From Bacteroidales bacterium (GTDB taxonomy: Bacteria > Bacteroidota > Bacteroidia > Bacteroidales > F082), in contig JAUXMV010000013.1 of NCBI GenBank assembly GCA_030683155.1, positions 1 through 50,655 of the forward strand: a DNA stretch of 50,655 bases, in the 5' to 3' direction. The notes below the pieces were generated by a model that saw only the letters and a program-made list of their open reading frames with translations, did not search any database and had not been told where the DNA came from. Made by a program: the position numbers and the translations under genes. Positions 47,709 to 50,655 of the stretch are shown piece by piece. Within the stretch, counting starts at the first letter, position 1; each line of letters begins with the position of its first letter.

Positions 47709-48093
47709 ATGTTTATTGTCACAAAACAACTCGATGCCCGGGACTGCGACCCTGCCTGCCTGCATATGGTTAGTAAGCACCATGGCAGGCAGTACAATCT
47801 GGCACTGCTGAGGGAATACTGCCACATCACCCGCGAGGGCGTTTCGCTGCTTGGCATCAGCGATGCAGCCGAGAAAATTGGCTTCCGTACTATGGGCGTA
47901 AAGATTTCGTTTGAGAAGCTGGCCAACGAAGTGCCGCTGCCATGCATCGCCCACTGGAATCAGCGGCACTTTGTGGTGGTGTATGGGATAAGCGGAAAGA
48001 AAAAAGACAAGGTAAAGGTGGCCGACCCTGCTCACGGCCTGCTTACATACAGCCGCGCCGAGTTCGAAAAAGGTTGGGCAAACACCACCGAAC
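47709..48093 (+). pseudogene. 5' part of C39-peptidase ABC exporter (PCAT), interrupted by IS66
   Basis: The first 128 codons of a peptidase-containing ATP-binding transporter: the C39 peptidase domain that cuts double-glycine leaders. Cys13 in ARDCDPACL is the catalytic residue (the usual Gly next to it is Asp here), His87 in RHFVVVYG and Asp106 in VADPAHG complete the triad. The IS66 element begins at 48094; translation would continue into it for nine more codons and stop at 48120-48122. The sequence is clearly richer in G and C than the ligase gene: 32 of 60 bases at 47881-47940 against 19 of 60 at 47221-47280. It lies 122 bases after the ligase gene and is the obvious exporter for the precursor. 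Confidence 0.9.
48086..48093. repeat. Left copy of 8-bp target-site duplication
   Basis: CACCGAAC directly precedes the left IS end; the identical eight bases directly follow the right end at 50381-50388. Eight bases is the normal duplication length for IS66-family elements. Confidence 0.92.
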
Positions 48094-48116
48094 GTAACCC
48101 TTCCCCCAAAGGCATC
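48094..48116 (+). repeat. IS66 left terminal inverted repeat
   Basis: GTAACCCTTCCCCCAAAGGC and the next three bases; matches the reverse complement of the right end at 20 of 23 positions (differences at positions 11, 12 and 16). Confidence 0.9.
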
Positions 48117-48164
48117 TTGTAAGCAATTCTGAAAGCCCTCAACTTTGCAGAAAAAATTCAGAAT

Positions 48165-48452
48165 ATGAACAAAGTTGAAGAACGTCGCCAGAAGATGATG
48201 GGTCTGGTTGAAGAATGGCAAAAGAGTGGGCAGACACAGAAAGCTTTTGCTGAGGCTAACAACATCAAATTCTTTACCTTTCGCTATTGGATTGAAAAAC
48301 ATCAGCAGGCACAAAAACAATCCAGACATTCGTTTTTGCAGCTTAGTCCGGTTGCAAATGCGGGAATGATAATCCGGTATGCCAATGGTACATCAGTTGA
48401 GCTGCCTACCAATACCCCACTTGGTTTTGTAGCACAGTTGATCAACCTCTGA
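48165..48452 (+). CDS. tnpA: IS66-family TnpA-like accessory protein
   Basis: A 95-residue small helix-turn-helix protein typical of the first gene of IS66 elements. The N-terminal EERRQKMMGLVEEWQKSGQT and AFAEANNIKFFTFRYWI segments match the TnpA-like family; the C-terminal half is beta-rich (IIRYANGTSVELP). It is needed with TnpB for full transposition of the family, but the exact role is unknown. Ends four bases before the TnpB gene. Confidence 0.9.
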   Translation: MNKVEERRQKMMGLVEEWQKSGQTQKAFAEANNIKFFTFRYWIEKHQQAQKQSRHSFLQLSPVANAGMIIRYANGTSVELPTNTPLGFVAQLINL

Positions 48453-48456
48453 GGTC

Positions 48457-48825
48457 ATGTTATCGGTAATATCGGCCCGGTACTTTTTGTATCAGGAGCC
48501 AACCGATATGCGCAAAAGTTTCGATGGACTTTGCGGACTTGTATCCAACAAGCTGGGCCAAAACCCCATGAGTGGTGACCTGTTCATCTTTGTCAACAAG
48601 CCGCGCAATCGCATCAAAATGCTGCGTTGGGAAACAGGAGGCTTTGTTTTGTTCTATAAAAGGCTCGAACAAGGCACTTTTCACCTGCCCAAAGCATCGA
48701 CCACAACGGCAGGAAAACTCATAATCGACTACAGCGAACTGGTTATGATAATCAATGGTATTTGGTTGGAAAAAGCAAGAAAAAACAAGCGTTTTTACCA
48801 ACAAAATAATGTTGATAAATTGTAG
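48457..48825 (+). CDS. tnpB: IS66-family TnpB protein
   Basis: A 122-residue protein of the IS66 Orf2 family. The signatures are YQEPTDMRKSFDGLCGLV (residues about 12-29), GDLFIFVNKPRNRIKMLRWE (about 40-59) and FVLFYKRLEQGTF (about 63-75). Function within transposition is not known in detail. It is not the unrelated IS200/IS605 TnpB nuclease. Confidence 0.93.
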   Translation: MLSVISARYFLYQEPTDMRKSFDGLCGLVSNKLGQNPMSGDLFIFVNKPRNRIKMLRWETGGFVLFYKRLEQGTFHLPKASTTTAGKLIIDYSELVMIINGIWLEKARKNKRFYQQNNVDKL

Positions 48826-48869
48826 CTAAATTCAACATTATCAAAGCATTGATTTGCTAAATTTGCCTC

Positions 48870-50342
48870 ATGGCAAGTACGGAAAAGATAACTATTACCA
48901 AAGCAGAATACGAAGATTTTCTTCAGCAAAAAAACCTTGTTGCAGCATTGCAACACGAACTTGCCCAGCTTAAACGGATGATCTTTGGCAGCAAAAGCGA
49001 ACGCCATATTCCGGTTGATCCCAATCAACCCACCCTGTTTGAACTACCCGCTGTTGAGACACCAGCGCCGGTGAAAGAGCAAATCACTTATACCCGTGAT
49101 AAAGCACAGACAAAGAATAAACCTGTACGTCAGGAATTACCTGCACATCTGGAACGTGTGATAGAAGTGATTGAGCCTGAGAATCTCCCTGAAGGTGCCC
49201 GTAAAGTGAATGTCAAGATTACAGAAATACTTGAATATGAACCCGGTAAACTCTTTGTCAGACAGATCGTACGACCCTATTATATTGGCAGTCAAAACGA
49301 TGAACAAACCGAGTTTATCATCGCTCCACTGCCTTCACGTGCACTTCCCAAAAGCAATGCAGGAGAAAGTCTGTTGGCATATATCATCATCAGCAAGTTT
49401 GTCGATCATCTGCCATTCTACCGTCAGGTACAGATGTTCAAACGTCAAGGTATTGAAATGGCTGAATCAACTGTCAATGGCTGGTTCAGTGACAGTATGG
49501 CATTGATCGAACCACTTTATGAAGTGCTCAAAATCCAGGTACTTAAGACAGACTATCTGATGGCTGATGAAACACCCATTGCGGTTCAGACAAAAGACAA
49601 ACCCGGGGCAACCCACAAAGGCTATCACTGGGTTTATTATAATCCGCTGGCAAAAATGGTCTTGTTCGACTACCGCAAGAGCCGCGGGCGCGAAGGTCCC
49701 AATGAGGTACTCAAAGATTTTAAAGGATACATTCAAACTGATGGATACAAAGGCTACGACGAACTGAAAAATAAATCCGATATCACACATCTGGCATGTA
49801 TGGCGCATGCGCGAAGGTATTTTGAAAAAGCGCTCAGCAACGACAAAACCCGCAGTGAGCATGCATTGGCCTTGATCAGGGAGTTGTATGCCATTGAGCG
49901 AGAGGCGAAGGAAAAACAACTGGATGCAGATCAGGTGAGAGAACTGCGCCAGCAAAGAGCTGTTCCTGTTTTGAACCTCTTTGAACAATGGCTCAAAGAC
50001 CAGATCATTGAGGTGCTACCTGCAAGTGCTATTGGCAAGGCGATGGCCTACGCCTTAAGGTTGTGGTCGAGTCTGGTTAGGTACACCCAAGATGGTCGTC
50101 TCAACATAGACAACAATCTGATAGAAAACAGTATCCGTCCTGTTGCGCTGGGTCGCAAGAACTACCTCTTCGCCGGTTCGCATGATGGAGCTGAGCGTGC
50201 TGCTATGATTTATTCTTTTCTGGCTAGCTGTAAACTCAACGGCATAAACCCTCAAGATTGGCTCAAAGATACCCTCACCAAGCTTCCGGATTACCCCGCA
50301 AACAGGCTTCATGAGCTGCTGCCGTCTGCTGAAAAACTCTGA
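48870..50342 (+). CDS. tnpC: IS66-family DDE transposase
   Basis: A 490-residue transposase. The N-terminus has a leucine-rich helix and the family segment RMIFGSKSERH (about 37-47), followed by the linker with Pro-rich text and the zinc-ribbon-like or N-terminal domain. The catalytic triad is Asp233 (LMADETPI), Asp291 (IQTDGYKGYD) and Glu419 (DNNLIENSIRP). The C-terminal GRKNYLFAGSHDGAERAA motif is the IS66 hallmark. No frameshift or truncation is present, so the enzyme should be active. The right inverted repeat begins 15 bases after the stop. Confidence 0.95.
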   Translation: MASTEKITITKAEYEDFLQQKNLVAALQHELAQLKRMIFGSKSERHIPVDPNQPTLFELPAVETPAPVKEQITYTRDKAQTKNKPVRQELPAHLERVIEVIEPENLPEGARKVNVKITEILEYEPGKLFVRQIVRPYYIGSQNDEQTEFIIAPLPSRALPKSNAGESLLAYIIISKFVDHLPFYRQVQMFKRQGIEMAESTVNGWFSDSMALIEPLYEVLKIQVLKTDYLMADETPIAVQTKDKPGATHKGYHWVYYNPLAKMVLFDYRKSRGREGPNEVLKDFKGYIQTDGYKGYDELKNKSDITHLACMAHARRYFEKALSNDKTRSEHALALIRELYAIEREAKEKQLDADQVRELRQQRAVPVLNLFEQWLKDQIIEVLPASAIGKAMAYALRLWSSLVRYTQDGRLNIDNNLIENSIRPVALGRKNYLFAGSHDGAERAAMIYSFLASCKLNGINPQDWLKDTLTKLPDYPANRLHELLPSAEKL

Positions 50343-50357
50343 GAATTATTTTTGTTG

Positions 50358-50380
50358 GATGCCTATGGCCGAAGGGTTAC
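50358..50380 (-). repeat. IS66 right terminal inverted repeat
   Basis: Inverse complement of the left end at 20 of 23 positions, ending GGGTTAC at 50380. The target duplication CACCGAAC follows at once. Confidence 0.9.
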
Positions 50381-50388
50381 CACCGAAC
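50381..50388. repeat. Right copy of 8-bp target-site duplication
   Basis: CACCGAAC, identical to 48086-48093. Removing the IS and one copy rejoins the exporter frame: the codons for GWANTTE are followed directly by those for QGEPMGV. Confidence 0.92.
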
Positions 50389-50526
50389 AAGGCGAACCCA
50401 TGGGTGTGTGTCTCTTGTTGGAACCTACACCCGACTTTTATGCTGCTCCGGAGGAGCTTGCCCTCAAAAACAGCTTCCGGTATTTATTTTCGTATCTCAG
50501 CGCACGGCAAACTGCTTTTACAACTG
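50381..50526 (+). pseudogene. Continuation of the C39 exporter gene, frameshifted and truncated
   Basis: After the IS the exporter frame continues with EQGEPMGVCLLLEPTPDFY, the linker normally found between the C39 domain and the first membrane helix, and FRYLFSYL. Near 50500-50503 the frame changes: the expected HGKLLLQL continues in the next frame. The similarity then ends near 50526, before the six membrane helices and the ATPase domain, so the main part of the exporter is missing. The frameshift and the truncation are separate from the IS insertion. The boundary is approximate. Confidence 0.75.
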
Positions 50527-50655
50527 AAACTGGTGTAAGCAAAAGTTAATGGTAAGATTGATACCATTTTTGTTCAGAACAATCAGGAAGTTGATAAAAA
50601 CCAGATTCTTGGTATTATTGAGAATCCGGCAACCTTTGCTGAGGTGCTTTCGCTA
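50527..50655 (+). pseudogene. Fragment of HlyD-type membrane fusion protein, runs off the window
   Basis: From about 50527 the reading frame LKLV-stop-AKVNGKID continues into GKIDTIFVQNNQEVDKNQIL, then LGIIENPATFAEVL up to the window edge. This is the lipoyl/barrel-sandwich part of an HlyD-type membrane fusion protein, the usual third partner of a C39 exporter. It lacks a start codon and an N-terminal membrane helix and has a TAA at 50536-50538 in frame. A deletion that joined the early exporter to the interior of hlyD would explain it. The rest lies outside the window. Confidence 0.7.

Larger units (their letters stand above)
48094..50380 (+). mobile_element. Complete IS66-family insertion sequence
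   Basis: A 2287-base element with three genes in the usual order. Terminal inverted repeats: left 48094-48116 begins GTAACCCTTC; right 50358-50380 ends GAAGGGTTAC; the two agree at 20 of 23 positions. An 8-bp target duplication (CACCGAAC) flanks it. The ends beginning GTAA fit IS66-family elements. The first gene is a small helix-turn-helix protein, the second a TnpB-like protein and the third a DDE transposase; none carries an internal stop, so the element looks intact and probably mobile. It is inserted in the C39 exporter gene in the same direction. Confidence 0.95.

Noticed and set aside
48119-48160. GTAAGC at 48119 taken first as the left IS end
   Set aside because: No matching right end or target duplication. 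Moving outward to GTAACCC at 48094 gave a 23-bp inverted repeat and an exact 8-bp duplication.
47685-48329. 214-codon minus-strand ORF spanning the exporter-IS junction
   Set aside because: Antisense to the C39 domain and to tnpA; crosses the IS boundary, so it cannot be an old gene.
49467-49988. 173-codon minus-strand ORF
   Set aside because: Antisense inside the transposase gene; no family resemblance.
50352-50549. The downstream exporter piece as part of a second, paralogous exporter
   Set aside because: Both pieces carry an ACCACCGAA stretch, which first suggested two gene copies, but this is explained by the target duplication. Joining the two sides gives one continuous frame.

Overview
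The window is chromosomal DNA of a low-GC member of the Bacteroidota. The signs are a type IX secretion sorting domain on a large secreted protein, many SPII lipoproteins, a family set typical of the phylum (secreted deformylase, AsmA, LTA-synthase-like sulfatase, MalY-type lyase), few Shine-Dalgarno sites, and promoters of the Bacteroidota type (TTG or TTTG, 19-20 bases, TAnnTTTG) ahead of several genes. I see no rRNA, tRNA or CRISPR array. A order- or genus-level assignment is not possible from the sequence alone.

Region 1 (1-12.4 kb): a PAS histidine kinase; a minus-strand run with a lipoprotein, an LTA-synthase-like phosphoglycerol transferase, a diacylglycerol-kinase-like enzyme, an SUI1 factor, a TPMT-like methyltransferase, a hypothetical protein and a YbdG-type MscS channel; then a plus-strand run of HAD phosphatase, M23 peptidase, MalY/PatB lyase and a cysteine-cluster protein. 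The sulfatase and lipid kinase lie next to each other and may form a lipid-headgroup transfer and diacylglycerol recycling pair.

Region 2 (12.4-30 kb, all minus strand): an AlgJ/AlgX-like SGNH protein, a papain-like T9SS cargo protein, ligA, a GT22-like mannosyltransferase, an HD-domain protein, a HAMP-class III nucleotide cyclase, arginine deiminase, a YbaK-type deacylase, a PD40 lipoprotein with a His/Asp-rich N-terminus, and uvrA.

Region 3 (30-45.3 kb): ECF sigma factor plus a small protein, nth, bcp-recA, a TPR lipoprotein, two minus-strand exported proteins (one a peptide deformylase with a signal peptide), aroC, an AsmA protein with an unusual coiled-coil tail, an SDR-DUF2867 protein, two small cytoplasmic proteins, a PAP2 phosphatase and a lipoprotein metallopeptidase.

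Region 4 (45.3-50.7 kb) is accessory and the most interesting part. After a strong terminator and about 470 non-coding bases rich in inverted repeats comes a tight three-gene cluster: a 67-residue precursor-like peptide with a double-glycine leader, an exported protein of unknown function, and a grasp-with-SPASM-type ATP-grasp ligase. This looks like a ribosomally made, post-translationally modified peptide (RiPP) locus of the graspetide type, but no SPASM partner is present. It is followed by a C39-peptidase ABC exporter gene that has been broken by a complete IS66-family element (48094-50380, 8-bp target duplication CACCGAAC). Beyond the IS, the exporter reading frame resumes exactly in phase, then suffers a frameshift and runs within a few bases into an interior piece of an HlyD-type membrane fusion protein. 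The export half of the system is therefore decaying, while the precursor-maturase half looks intact.
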